From NCBI RefSeq assembly GCF_002869745.1, contig NZ_PNOS01000028.1, positions 1 through 64,000 of the forward strand: a stretch of 64,000 nt of DNA, written 5' to 3'. Shown piece by piece: positions 20,910 through 28,397 of the stretch (its first letter is position 1; every line of letters begins with the position of its first letter). Position numbers and translations under genes: made by a program. The notes under the pieces are model-generated. The model did no database searches, was not told the DNA's origin, and saw nothing but the letters and a program-made list of their open reading frames with translations. The DNA comes from Oceaniglobus roseus (GTDB taxonomy: Bacteria > Pseudomonadota > Alphaproteobacteria > Rhodobacterales > Rhodobacteraceae).

Positions 20910-21191
20910 ACCCCGCCTTACGCGGCTAGGCGCAAGGACTTAATTTTCGATCACTCGAACCGCTTAGGCGGCCAGAGCAACCGGAGCATGGTTGTTGTTG
21001 GCAACTATACTTTACGGACCGATAACGGTGGTACCTCACCGGGTGAAAGCAACAGCTTTAGACGTTTGTCGATCCTGTTTCGGCCCCATGGTCCCCCAAC
21101 AAGGGATCTTGGTGGAGCCGCCGGGTACCGCCCCCGGGTCCAATCCGCTTATTACCTGCGCGTTTATCACCATAGTCCGGCGAACCGGACA
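20910..21191 (-). ncRNA. ssrA: tmRNA, circularly permuted two-piece form
   Basis: Rescues stalled ribosomes and tags nascent chains for proteolysis. Read on the minus strand, the acceptor piece comes first (about 21191-21110), ending GGCGGCTCCACCA with CCA at 21112-21110. A short removed loop follows (21109-21088). The coding piece starts at 21087 with GGGGCCG, which pairs all seven bases with CGGCTCC of the acceptor arm. The tag frame (21002-20967) reads ANNNHAPVALAA and is followed by TAA (20966-20964). Permutation is the known state of alphaproteobacterial tmRNA. Mature ends are estimated. The tag differs from the ANDNRAPVALAA form known in Rhodobacter. Confidence 0.95.
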
Positions 21192-21197
21192 GCATTG

Positions 21198-21226
21198 ATA
21201 GTAGGGTCGGCGGCAGCGCTTTTCAA
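21198..21226 (-). promoter_or_regulatory. ssrA promoter
   Basis: On the minus strand, TTGAAA (21226-21221) is separated by exactly 17 bp from TACTAT (21203-21198), close to the sigma-70-type consensus. The expected start about seven bases on (near 21191) coincides with the beginning of the tmRNA acceptor piece. Confidence 0.7.
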
Positions 21227-21233
21227 GACGGAG

Positions 21234-21255
21234 AAGGCGGCCCCGGGGCCGCCTT
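21234..21255 (-). terminator. Terminator-like perfect palindrome after csbD gene
   Basis: A perfect 22-base inverted repeat (AAGGCGGCCCC and its complement), 29 bp beyond the CsbD stop codon and just upstream of the ssrA promoter. The bases after it on the minus strand are pyrimidine-rich but not a run of T, so it may be a weak intrinsic terminator insulating ssrA from the CsbD gene. Confidence 0.55.
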
Positions 21256-21284
21256 CGGTCATTTCCGGTCCTGCGCCGGGGGCG

Positions 21285-21479
21285 TCACCGCTTGCCGTCG
21301 ACCGCGTCCTTGATCGCGCCCTTCACCTTGCCCGAGGCCGACTGCGCATGGCCCTTCGCCTTCTGGGCCTCGCCCTCGGATTCCAGGCGCCTGTTGTCCG
21401 TGGCCTTGCCCACGGTGGATTTCACGGCACCGGCCGCCTTGTTGGCCGCACCCTTGGCCTTGTCGCTCATCTCACTCAT
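21285..21479 (-). CDS. CsbD family stress-response protein
   Basis: 64 aa, start MSEMSDKAKGAANK at 21479 with AAAGGA upstream. The repeated SDKAKGAANKAAGAVKSTVGK... KAKGHAQSASGKVKGAIKDAVDG pattern is typical of CsbD-like proteins: small, hydrophilic, Ala/Lys/Gly-rich helices induced by general stress. Biochemical role unknown. It stands alone between ssrA and the Tad-like genes, with a terminator-like hairpin after it. Confidence 0.85.
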   Translation of the reverse strand: MSEMSDKAKGAANKAAGAVKSTVGKATDNRRLESEGEAQKAKGHAQSASGKVKGAIKDAVDGKR

Positions 21480-21741
21480 GACGATGTCCTTTCGAGGATG
21501 GCTCCTTCCGGCGAAACGCGCCGCGGAGATGCGCTGTGAACGCGCGATTCGAAGCGCAGTTCCCGTGGTGGGATCGGGGATCACGCGGACGTGCGCGTGG
21601 CCGTCGATGCCCGCATTTTACTACCTCCGCTTGATTAACCTTAATCGGGCCATGGCGGCTTCCCGCTTTGGCCACATTTCCCGACCAGTAGATGTCCTCG
21701 TGGCGTATTTTCTTGCCGGATCAAAGGGAAAGAGGGACGAC
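21480..21741. promoter_or_regulatory. Divergent region upstream of csbD and tad-like genes
   Basis: About 260 bp. An AT-rich segment near 21620-21650 contains the perfect palindrome GATTAACCTTAATC (21633-21646). It includes TTAAC, the half-site bound by the alphaproteobacterial response regulator CtrA, which often controls surface appendage genes. Whether this is a CtrA site is inference from a short match. Confidence 0.35.
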
Positions 21742-22143
21742 GTGCGGAAAATCCTTGAGCGTTTCGGAAATTTCCGGTCTCGTGAAGAAGGCTCGATGAC
21801 CATCGAGTATGTCCTGTGGGTCTGCTACATGGTCGGGCTTTTCTGCATGTCGGCGGACGGAACGATGCTCATGCACCAAAAGTCGGTCCTCTACGATGCG
21901 GCGCGCGATGCCTCTCGGCAGGTCGCCCTGGGCCTGCGCAGCGAATCGGAGGCCGAGGAGGGGATCCGCGCGCGCTTCGGCAACGATCCCGCCTATGACG
22001 TCGCGATCTCGATCTCGAACGGCTACGTCACCTCGCAGGTCAGCCTGCCGTTCAGCAGTGCCACGATCTTCAGCGACAGCTTCGCCGGCGACGCCCGGCT
22101 GGTCTCGCGCAACACGATGTGGCTGGAGGTGACGGGCGGCTGA
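21742..22143 (+). CDS. TadE-like pseudopilin/pilus assembly protein
   Basis: 133 aa, predicted to start at GTG 21742 (GAGGGA upstream). After a short basic, Arg-rich leader (FGNFRSREEGSMTIEYVLWVCYMVGLFC) comes one hydrophobic segment with the EEGS-x-TIEYV motif typical of TadE-type pseudopilins: a conserved Glu at the start of the membrane helix. The rest is a small periplasmic domain. It is followed 70 bp later by a TadG-like gene. No TadA ATPase or Flp pilin is in the window, so these two act with a tad locus elsewhere or separately. Confidence 0.75.
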   Translation: MRKILERFGNFRSREEGSMTIEYVLWVCYMVGLFCMSADGTMLMHQKSVLYDAARDASRQVALGLRSESEAEEGIRARFGNDPAYDVAISISNGYVTSQVSLPFSSATIFSDSFAGDARLVSRNTMWLEVTGG

Positions 22144-22213
22144 GCCGCCTGACGCCGAACGCTCCGCAGATTTTCAGGCGCGGCCACGCGCCAAGATCCA
22201 GGATTTTTCGACC

Positions 22214-23686
22214 ATGACTTTCGGATCCACCCTTCACCGTACCGGCCGCTCCGACGCCCTGCGCCGCCGCCTTGGCGCCTTCGCCGCGGCGCTGCGGCGC
22301 GAGGAGGGCGGCGGCACGATCAGCGCGCTGTTCTGGTCGGTGACGATGATGTCGCTCAGCGGCGTCGCGCTGGACGGGGCCAACGCCTGGCGCGAGCGGG
22401 TCGAGATGCAGGGCGCCGCGGATGCCGCCGCGCTGGCGGCGGTGGCGCTGATCGACGACCGGGAAGCGGGTCGGGCGACGGCGGAAGAGCTCACCCGGCG
22501 CAACCTCGGCGATGACCTGGCCGGGCGGATGTTCACAGCGGACAGCGTGAAGTACGGGCGGATCGACCCGGTCAGCGGCGCCTTCCGGGAAGGCGCGGGC
22601 GACGCGGTGAAGGTCGAGCTGGCGCGCAGCACGGCCGATGGCACGGGGCTGGGCACCTACCTGCTGCGGGTCTTCGGCTTCGACAGCTGGGACATCCGCG
22701 TGGCCTCCGTCGCCGGTCTGGCCGACGGCGCGGGCACCGCGGCGCCCCAGGGCTGCGAGGCGGCGACGATCATCTCGACCGGCAACCTCGGCTTCGGCGG
22801 CTCGAACATCTTCGACGCCCCGGTCTGCCTGCACGGCGCGACCCGGATCCAGGGGGGCGGGGCGAACTTCTACGGCAAGGGCGTGCGGCTGAGCTCGACC
22901 AACTACGGCGACATCATCCCCGGCAACGTCAAGAGCTACAACGGCACCCCGAGCGCCACGGCCGAGGAGGTCGCCATCGCGCGCACCCTGACACCGACCG
23001 TGATCCCGATGCTCGGCGAGGTGCAGACGCGGCTGCGCAACGAGCTTCGGGGCCGCGACGGCGAGACCTACCAGGGCTCGACCCTGCCGCCCTATTTCAA
23101 GGGGGCGAAGATCGTGGTGCTGACCGACCAGAACGCGCAGTTCGTCGGCGACGACGCGCAGAACCAGGGCGGGCGGCGCACCGTGGTGAAGGACAACACG
23201 ATCTACTACGCGCCGAAGTCGGCGCAGTTCGCCGGCAACACCGATGCGCAGAACGTGGCCATCGTCGTCGAGGACCGGCTTGGCATCGGCGGCGGCAACG
23301 ACCTGGCCTTCAGAAACGTCTTCTTCTTCGCGGGCGGCACCATCCAAGCGGCGGGCGACGTCGACTGGGGCGATCCGGACACCTTCTGCGACACCGGCTT
23401 CTTCAACACCTACCTGCTGGCGCGCGACACGGTCAGCTTCGGCGGCGGCGCGGGGGTCTACGGCGTGCTGGCCGCGGCGCCGCGGATGAGCACGGGCGGC
23501 GGCATGACCTCGGCCGGGGGGCTCTATATCGAGGGCGATCCTGGCGCCTACGGCCACATGCAGCTGGGCGGCAACGCGCATATCACCGGCTGCGGCAAGG
23601 CGCTTTCGGCCGATCCCGCCATGCCGATCAGCGCCGCGCGGCCGAGCGAGCCCGTGCGCACCCGCCGCTCGGTCCTCAAGATGTGA
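22214..23686 (+). CDS. TadG-like (Flp/Tad domain) surface protein
   Basis: 490 aa. The N-terminus (LRREEGGGTISALFWSVTMMSLSGVALDGANAWRERVEMQGAADAAALAAVA) is the Tad domain: EEGG, one membrane helix, then D-x-AN and the QGAADAAALAA helix. No von Willebrand domain follows. Instead there is a Gly/Asn-rich repetitive region (STGNLGFGGSNIFDAP, GGGANFYGKGVRLSST, IQAAGDVDWG, LYIEGDPGAYGHMQLGGNAHI) that looks like a beta-helix or solenoid. It probably is anchored in the inner membrane with the solenoid outside. Role in pilus assembly is by family. Confidence 0.75.
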   Translation: MTFGSTLHRTGRSDALRRRLGAFAAALRREEGGGTISALFWSVTMMSLSGVALDGANAWRERVEMQGAADAAALAAVALIDDREAGRATAEELTRRNLGDDLAGRMFTADSVKYGRIDPVSGAFREGAGDAVKVELARSTADGTGLGTYLLRVFGFDSWDIRVASVAGLADGAGTAAPQGCEAATIISTGNLGFGGSNIFDAPVCLHGATRIQGGGANFYGKGVRLSSTNYGDIIPGNVKSYNGTPSATAEEVAIARTLTPTVIPMLGEVQTRLRNELRGRDGETYQGSTLPPYFKGAKIVVLTDQNAQFVGDDAQNQGGRRTVVKDNTIYYAPKSAQFAGNTDAQNVAIVVEDRLGIGGGNDLAFRNVFFFAGGTIQAAGDVDWGDPDTFCDTGFFNTYLLARDTVSFGGGAGVYGVLAAAPRMSTGGGMTSAGGLYIEGDPGAYGHMQLGGNAHITGCGKALSADPAMPISAARPSEPVRTRRSVLKM

Positions 23687-23723
23687 CGCCGCGGCCTTTG
23701 CCTTCCCTTAACGACCGCCGCGC

Positions 23724-24776
23724 TCAGGCGGGCACGTCCCACGAGGCGCCGGGAGGCAGGAGGCGGAAGCGCTCGGCGCTCACGTCCCGTGCCGAGAGCG
23801 CCTCACTCAACAGTGCCGGGGGATCCTCCCGCGCCTCGTCGGTCAGCTGGAACGTGCCCCAGTGGTGGGCGACGGCGTGGCGCGCGCCGCTCAGCAGGAA
23901 CCCGGCGACGGCCTCTTCCGGGTTCTGGTGCTGCGGCCGCATGAACCAGCGCGGGGCGTAGGCGCCGATCGGCAGCAGCGCCACGCGGTAGGGGCCGTGG
24001 GCGGCGGCGCTCCGGTAGGGACGGCCCTCTTCGAAGCCGGTGTCGCCGATGACCAGGATCCGGCCCGCGCCGGTCTCGACGGCGAAGGCGGCCCAGAGCG
24101 CCATCCGCCGGTCGCGGGTGCCCCGGGCCGACCAGTGGTGGCAGGGCAGCAGGCGCACCGTCAGATCCGGCAGGGAAAGGGTGTCGTCCCAGTCGCCCGC
24201 GCGCGCGTCGATGCCCGGAATCGCCTCCTCCAGGATCCTGTCGTTGCCGAGCGGCGTGATGACAGGCATCCCGTGGACCCCGTGCAGCCGTTCCAGCGTG
24301 GCAAGGTCGAGGTGGTCGTAGTGGTTGTGGCTCAGCAGCACGGCGTCGATCGGCGGCAGGTCCGCGAAGGCGATGCCGGGGCGGGTGACGCGGGCGGGAC
24401 CGGCGAAGCTGAACGGTGAGGCGCGGTCGGACCAGACGGGATCGGTCAGGATGTTGCGCCCCGCCGCCTGGATCAGCAGCGTCGCGTGGCCGACCATGGT
24501 CACGCGCAGACCGTCGACGCGGGGGACCGGGCGCGTCGGGGTGATCGCCACGGACCCGGGCCAGGCGGCCCTGTCGCCGTTGAACTGCCAGCGCAGGAAG
24601 TCGCGGAAGCCCCGGGGCGGGGTGCCGCCGGGGTTGTAGAAGCGGGTGCCGTCGAAATGGTCGCTGACCGGGCCGCCGTAGTAGCGGTTGCCCCCGGTCG
24701 CGGCGCGCAGCGCGCCGGTGGCGGCGCCCGCGGTTCCGGCCAGGCCGAGAAGGGTGAGGACGGAGCGGCGCTTCAT
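23724..24776 (-). CDS. MBL-fold metallohydrolase (UlaG / NAPE-PLD-like)
   Basis: 350 aa. The N-terminus MKRRSVLTLLGLAGTAGAATGAL has an arginine pair and hydrophobic core, resembling a Tat or lipoprotein-less export signal. The body is a metallo-beta-lactamase fold with the dinuclear zinc motif LLSHNHYDHLD, further His in LLPCHHWSARG, Asp in VIGDTGFEEG and a final AHHWGTF. The GPARVTRPGIAF and RWFMRPQHQNPEEAV segments match the NAPE-hydrolysing phospholipase D / UlaG branch. Substrate unknown; perhaps a periplasmic phosphodiesterase. Confidence 0.85.
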   Translation of the reverse strand: MKRRSVLTLLGLAGTAGAATGALRAATGGNRYYGGPVSDHFDGTRFYNPGGTPPRGFRDFLRWQFNGDRAAWPGSVAITPTRPVPRVDGLRVTMVGHATLLIQAAGRNILTDPVWSDRASPFSFAGPARVTRPGIAFADLPPIDAVLLSHNHYDHLDLATLERLHGVHGMPVITPLGNDRILEEAIPGIDARAGDWDDTLSLPDLTVRLLPCHHWSARGTRDRRMALWAAFAVETGAGRILVIGDTGFEEGRPYRSAAAHGPYRVALLPIGAYAPRWFMRPQHQNPEEAVAGFLLSGARHAVAHHWGTFQLTDEAREDPPALLSEALSARDVSAERFRLLPPGASWDVPA

Positions 24777-24855
24777 TCCGGGATCCCGTGCTGCGAGACC
24801 CCGGAAGATGCGCCGGGGGGCCTGCCGGTCAAGGGCACCGGCAGGCCGGAGCGGC

Positions 24856-25902
24856 TCAGAAGCCCGCCTTGATCTTCTCGAAGGCCTCGGACTGCTTCTC
24901 GCGCAGTTCGTTGCTCATCGGCAGCTGGGCAAGCACCGGCGCGTCGATCTGGCCGAGGCCGACAGCGGCCAGCGCCTCTTCGCCGACGTCCGCCATCGCC
25001 TTCGCGTTCGACTGGCCATAGCCCGCGTCGAGCAGCGCCTGGGTCGAGGAGGGGTCGAGCATGGCGTTCAGGAAGTCGTAGCCGAGTTCCGGGTCGCCCT
25101 CGCCGTCCTTCAGCCGGACGTAGCCGCAGAGCCAGAGCGACGAGCCTTCCTTGGCCTCGCGCTGGAAGCCGATGGGGAAGTCCTGCTCGGCCATGGTCGG
25201 CAGCGTCTCGTTCCAGGCCCAGCCGACCAGCACCTCGCCGGTGGCCATCAGCTGCGCCAGCTCGGCCGGGTCGGTCCAGTAGGTCCGGAGCAGCGGATGG
25301 ACGTCCCGCAGCCATTGCGCCGCCGCCTCGAACTGCTCGTCCGTGGCGCTGGTCCAGTCGGTGGTGCCGGTGGCGAGATAGGCCAGCGCGAAGGCGTCGT
25401 CGACGTTGTCGGGCAGTGTCATGCGCTGGTCGTACTTCGGGTTCTTGAACACGTCGAGCGAGGCGACGTCTTCCTCCGGCACTTCCTTCGTGTTGTAGGC
25501 GATCGCGGTCGAGCCGTAGTCGGTCGGAACGAAATAGACGTCCGAGGCGGCGGCGCCGACGTCGGTGCCGGTCAGATCCTTGTTCAGGTCGCCGTACGCC
25601 GGGATCTTCGAGGTGTCCCAGGGCTCGAGGATGCCCGACTCGACCCACTTCGTCACCGAACCGGCGCAGACGTGGCTGACATCGGCGCGGAAGCCCGAGC
25701 GGAGCTTCTGGAACGCTTCCTCCTCGTCGCCGAAGAAGGCGAACTCGGGCTCGCCGCCGTGCTTTTCCGCGTATGTCGAGTGGAAGGCCGGATCTTCGAA
25801 CCCGGGATAGTCGAACACCAGCAGGCCCTTGTCCTGAGCGGCCGCGGCGCCCGCGATCAGGGCAAGGGCGGTGGCGGAAGCCAGAGCGCGATGAAGGGTC
25901 AT
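24856..25902 (-). CDS. Periplasmic polyamine-type ABC substrate-binding protein (orphan)
   Basis: 348 aa with signal peptide MTLHRALASATALALIAGAAAAQ and GAGGA six bases upstream. The fold is a PotD/PotF-type binding protein (LLVFDYPGFEDPAF, ADVSHVCAGSVTKWVESGILEPWDTSK, VYFVPTDYGSTAIAYNTKEV, LVGWAWNETLPTMAEQDFPIGF). No permease or ATPase gene is near. It therefore serves a transporter encoded elsewhere or acts as a sensor. Ligand uncertain: putrescine/spermidine class by similarity. Confidence 0.85.
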   Translation of the reverse strand: MTLHRALASATALALIAGAAAAQDKGLLVFDYPGFEDPAFHSTYAEKHGGEPEFAFFGDEEEAFQKLRSGFRADVSHVCAGSVTKWVESGILEPWDTSKIPAYGDLNKDLTGTDVGAAASDVYFVPTDYGSTAIAYNTKEVPEEDVASLDVFKNPKYDQRMTLPDNVDDAFALAYLATGTTDWTSATDEQFEAAAQWLRDVHPLLRTYWTDPAELAQLMATGEVLVGWAWNETLPTMAEQDFPIGFQREAKEGSSLWLCGYVRLKDGEGDPELGYDFLNAMLDPSSTQALLDAGYGQSNAKAMADVGEEALAAVGLGQIDAPVLAQLPMSNELREKQSEAFEKIKAGF

Positions 25903-26016
25903 TCTTGTCCTCTACTGTAGGATTATGGTTTCCGCAGACGCTATGCGGTCCGGTCCGACTGAACAAGGGAGAACCGGCTGGCGCAAGGGGTCAAACCTGC
26001 GTCAGCGCCTGATTTT

Positions 26017-26751
26017 TCATCGTCCCCGGGCGGCGGACGGCGCCGCGCCGCGGCGGGCCATGACCGTGGCGGCCAGTTCGCAGGTATAGCGTTCCAGCGT
26101 GCTCAACGCGCCATCCATGGCGGCGGCGTCGCGGCGGGCGAGGGCGGCCGCGATGGCGCCGTGCAGGTCGAGGATGCGGGCCCGGTCGCGGGCGGTGAAG
26201 ATGATCATGTTCATCAGCGGCTCGATCGCCTCGATGGCGCCCGCCAGCTGGTAGGACAGCACCGGGTTGGCGGCGCTGTCGACCAGCGCGCGGTGGAAGG
26301 CGACGTCGGAGGCGCAGAACGCCTCGTCGCTCAGCGCCGGATCGCCCTGGCGGGCGAGCTCCCGGTCCATGCGGGCGAGGTGGCCGGGCGTGCGTCGTGC
26401 AGCGGCCAGCGCGGTGCAGGCGCGTTCCAGCGCGAAACGGGCCTCGCAGGCGGTGTCGAAGTCCACGGCGTTCATCGACAGCAGGAGCGTCGCGGTCGTC
26501 ACCTGCTGGTCCTGCGCCTCCTCGAACGACAGCCGCCGCACGAAGGCACCGCCGGTTGCGCCGCGGCGGGTGCGGATCAGGTTCTGCGCGGCAAGCCGCT
26601 TCAGCGCCTCCCGCACGGTGGGGCGGGAGACGCCGAACTGCTCGGCAAGCTCGGCCTCGGAGGGCAGGCGCGCGTCGACGATCAGCGCGCCCGAGACGAT
26701 GGCATCGCGGATTTCGCCGGCGATCCGGGCCGAGAGGTCCTGTTCGGTCAT
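26017..26751 (-). CDS. GntR family regulator, FadR/FCD subfamily
   Basis: 244 aa, started at 26751 (MTEQDLSARIAGEIRDAI) because GAAGGA lies seven bases before it; a Met six codons upstream is possible. N-terminal winged helix (LPSEAELAEQFGVSRPTVREALKRLAAQNLIRTRRGATGGAFV), C-terminal all-helical FCD ligand domain with the DVAFHRALVDSA metal-site Asp/His. It is divergent from the DUF2182-DUF1326-DinB-dmdA-acuI run, with a near-perfect palindrome between. Roseobacters carry a GntR-type repressor beside dmdA-acuI, so this may be its counterpart (inference). Confidence 0.88.
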   Translation of the reverse strand: MTEQDLSARIAGEIRDAIVSGALIVDARLPSEAELAEQFGVSRPTVREALKRLAAQNLIRTRRGATGGAFVRRLSFEEAQDQQVTTATLLLSMNAVDFDTACEARFALERACTALAAARRTPGHLARMDRELARQGDPALSDEAFCASDVAFHRALVDSAANPVLSYQLAGAIEAIEPLMNMIIFTARDRARILDLHGAIAAALARRDAAAMDGALSTLERYTCELAATVMARRGAAPSAARGR

Positions 26752-26802
26752 GTCGCGATCCTTCGCCATATCCGTCGCCGTTCGGCGGCCCGGCGCGGGC
26801 GG

Positions 26803-26832
26803 AAATGTCAGACGATTAATTGTTTGACATTT
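26803..26832. promoter_or_regulatory. GntR operator palindrome
   Basis: A 30-bp inverted repeat with arms AAATGTCA and TGACATTT around an AT-rich core (GATTAATTG); 26 of 30 positions obey the dyad. It is centred between the GntR gene (start 26751) and the DUF2182 gene (start 26884), where bound repressor would block both promoters. No second copy is visible before dmdA or acuI. Confidence 0.75.
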
Positions 26833-26883
26833 AACTACCGCCACCCGAAACCTGCAAGGGCGACCGTGTCATCGGGAGTCTTG

Positions 26884-27657
26884 ATGCCGTCCTTCCTTCC
26901 CCTGCGCAGCGTCCTGTGGATCGGCTTCTTCGCCGTGATCCTTGTGGCTTGGTGGGTGATGTTCGACATGTCGCGGTCGATGGGCACGGACCTGTTCGGG
27001 CGGATGCCGACCGGCATGGCCGGGATGGAGCGTCCGATGGCGTCGCCGGGCTTCGCCACCCTGGCGCCGATGTGGGCGGTGATGATGGCGGCGATGATGC
27101 TGCCGACGCTGGTGCCGACCCTGCGCGCCTACGAAGATCTGATCCGCGCCGCCGACGGCTCGCGCGCGGGCTGGCTCGGGGTGATCCTCGGATATTTCAC
27201 GGTCTGGATCGGCTTCGCGCTGCTCATCGCGGCGGCGCAGGTAGCGCTGACGGGGGCGGGGCTTCTCGACGCCATGGGCGCGGCGACGGCCGGCTGGGCA
27301 AGCGGCGCGCTGCTGGTCGCCGCGGGCGCGTTCCAGTTCAGCCGGATGAAGGCGGTCTGCCACGGGGTCTGCCATTCGCCGATGTTCTACTTCCTCGGCC
27401 ACTGGCGCGCCGGCTTCGTGGGCGGTCTGCGAATGGGCCTTGGCCTTGGCGCCTTCTGCGTCGGCTGCTGCTGGATGATCATGGCGCTTGGCTTTGCGGG
27501 GGGCGTGATGAACCTGTTGTGGATGGGCCTCGCGACGCTGTTCATGGTGGCCGAGAAGCTGCCGCAACTCGCGCACCGCGTCGTCCGGCCTGCGGGGGTC
27601 GCGCTGATGCTGGCGGGGGCGGCGGTCTGGATGCAGGCCCTCGGGCTTTTGGGATAG
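26884..27657 (+). CDS. DUF2182 integral membrane protein
   Basis: 257 aa, start MPSFLPLRSVLWIGFFAVILVAWW, GGGAG five bases upstream. About six transmembrane helices, rich in Met, His and Cys: FDMSRSMG, APMWAVMMAAMMLPTLVPTL, MKAVCHGVCHSPMFYFLGHW, CVGCCWMIMALGF. These CxxxC and Met clusters are the hallmark of DUF2182, described as a predicted metal-binding membrane protein. It is paired with the DUF1326 gene 11 bp on, a common pairing. Metal (copper?) is unproven. Confidence 0.88.
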   Translation: MPSFLPLRSVLWIGFFAVILVAWWVMFDMSRSMGTDLFGRMPTGMAGMERPMASPGFATLAPMWAVMMAAMMLPTLVPTLRAYEDLIRAADGSRAGWLGVILGYFTVWIGFALLIAAAQVALTGAGLLDAMGAATAGWASGALLVAAGAFQFSRMKAVCHGVCHSPMFYFLGHWRAGFVGGLRMGLGLGAFCVGCCWMIMALGFAGGVMNLLWMGLATLFMVAEKLPQLAHRVVRPAGVALMLAGAAVWMQALGLLG

Positions 27658-27668
27658 GAGGGGCGGAG

Positions 27669-28379
27669 ATGGCGGAGACGAGGAAGCGCGCGCCGGCGGA
27701 CCGGCTGACGGTGCGGGACCGGATCGTGCAGCAGATGGGCAACCCGACGCGGCGCAAGATGCAGCCGGCCGAGTGGCGGATGCAGGGCGAGCTGTTCCTG
27801 AACTGCTCCTGCACCACCTTCTGCCCCTGCGTCGTGTCGCTGGGGGCGCATCCGCCGACCGAGGGCCACTGCCACGCCTGGATGGCGATCGCGGTGGACA
27901 AGGGCCATTTCGAGGGCGAGCCGCTGGACGGCATCAACATCGGCCTGCTCGTGGATATCCCGGGGCGGATGGGCGAGGGCAACTGGAAGGTCGCCGCCTA
28001 CATCGACGAGCGCGCCTCGCAGAAGGCCTACAACGGCCTCCTGAAGATCCTGTCGGGCGCGGCGGGCGGCACCACCGGCCTGTTCACCTTCCTCGTCTCC
28101 GAAATCATCGGCGCCGAGCGCGAGAAGGTCGAGATCGTACGGGACGGCCGCAGGCGGTCGATCGTGATCGGCCGCAAGATCCAGGGCGAGATCGAGATGA
28201 TCGGCGGCAAGTCGGCGGAGCATCCGGTGATGGTGACGAACTCGAAATACTGGATGGGGCCGGACATCATCGCGGCACAGGGCGTCAAGTCGAAGGTGCG
28301 GGACTATGGCCGGGTCTGGGACTTCGGCGGCAAGTCCGCCGAGATCTGCCCGATTGACTGGTCGGGGCCCGGAAAGTGA
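27669..28379 (+). CDS. DUF1326 domain protein
   Basis: 236 aa, 11 bp after DUF2182. Contains the family core FLNCSCTTFCPCVVSLGAHPPTEGHCHAWMAIAVDKGHFEGEPLDGINI, in which Cys and His cluster (NCSCTTFCPC, GHCHAW), then a beta-rich body. Cytoplasmic, no signal. The DUF1326/DUF2182 pair is recurrent in proteobacteria but has no assigned reaction. The Cys/His cluster suggests a metal or heme site handed to or from the membrane partner (inference). Confidence 0.85.
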   Translation: MAETRKRAPADRLTVRDRIVQQMGNPTRRKMQPAEWRMQGELFLNCSCTTFCPCVVSLGAHPPTEGHCHAWMAIAVDKGHFEGEPLDGINIGLLVDIPGRMGEGNWKVAAYIDERASQKAYNGLLKILSGAAGGTTGLFTFLVSEIIGAEREKVEIVRDGRRRSIVIGRKIQGEIEMIGGKSAEHPVMVTNSKYWMGPDIIAAQGVKSKVRDYGRVWDFGGKSAEICPIDWSGPGK

Positions 28380-28397
28380 TGGGGAAGTGATGCCGAC

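Noticed and set aside
20796-21539. A plus-strand frame of about 247 codons
   Set aside because: It runs through the tmRNA gene and antisense to the CsbD gene, with no recognisable protein features.
26161-26883. Upstream extension of the DUF2182 reading frame
   Set aside because: The extension is antisense to the GntR gene and crosses its operator; the ATG at 26884 with GGGAG and a membrane start is better.
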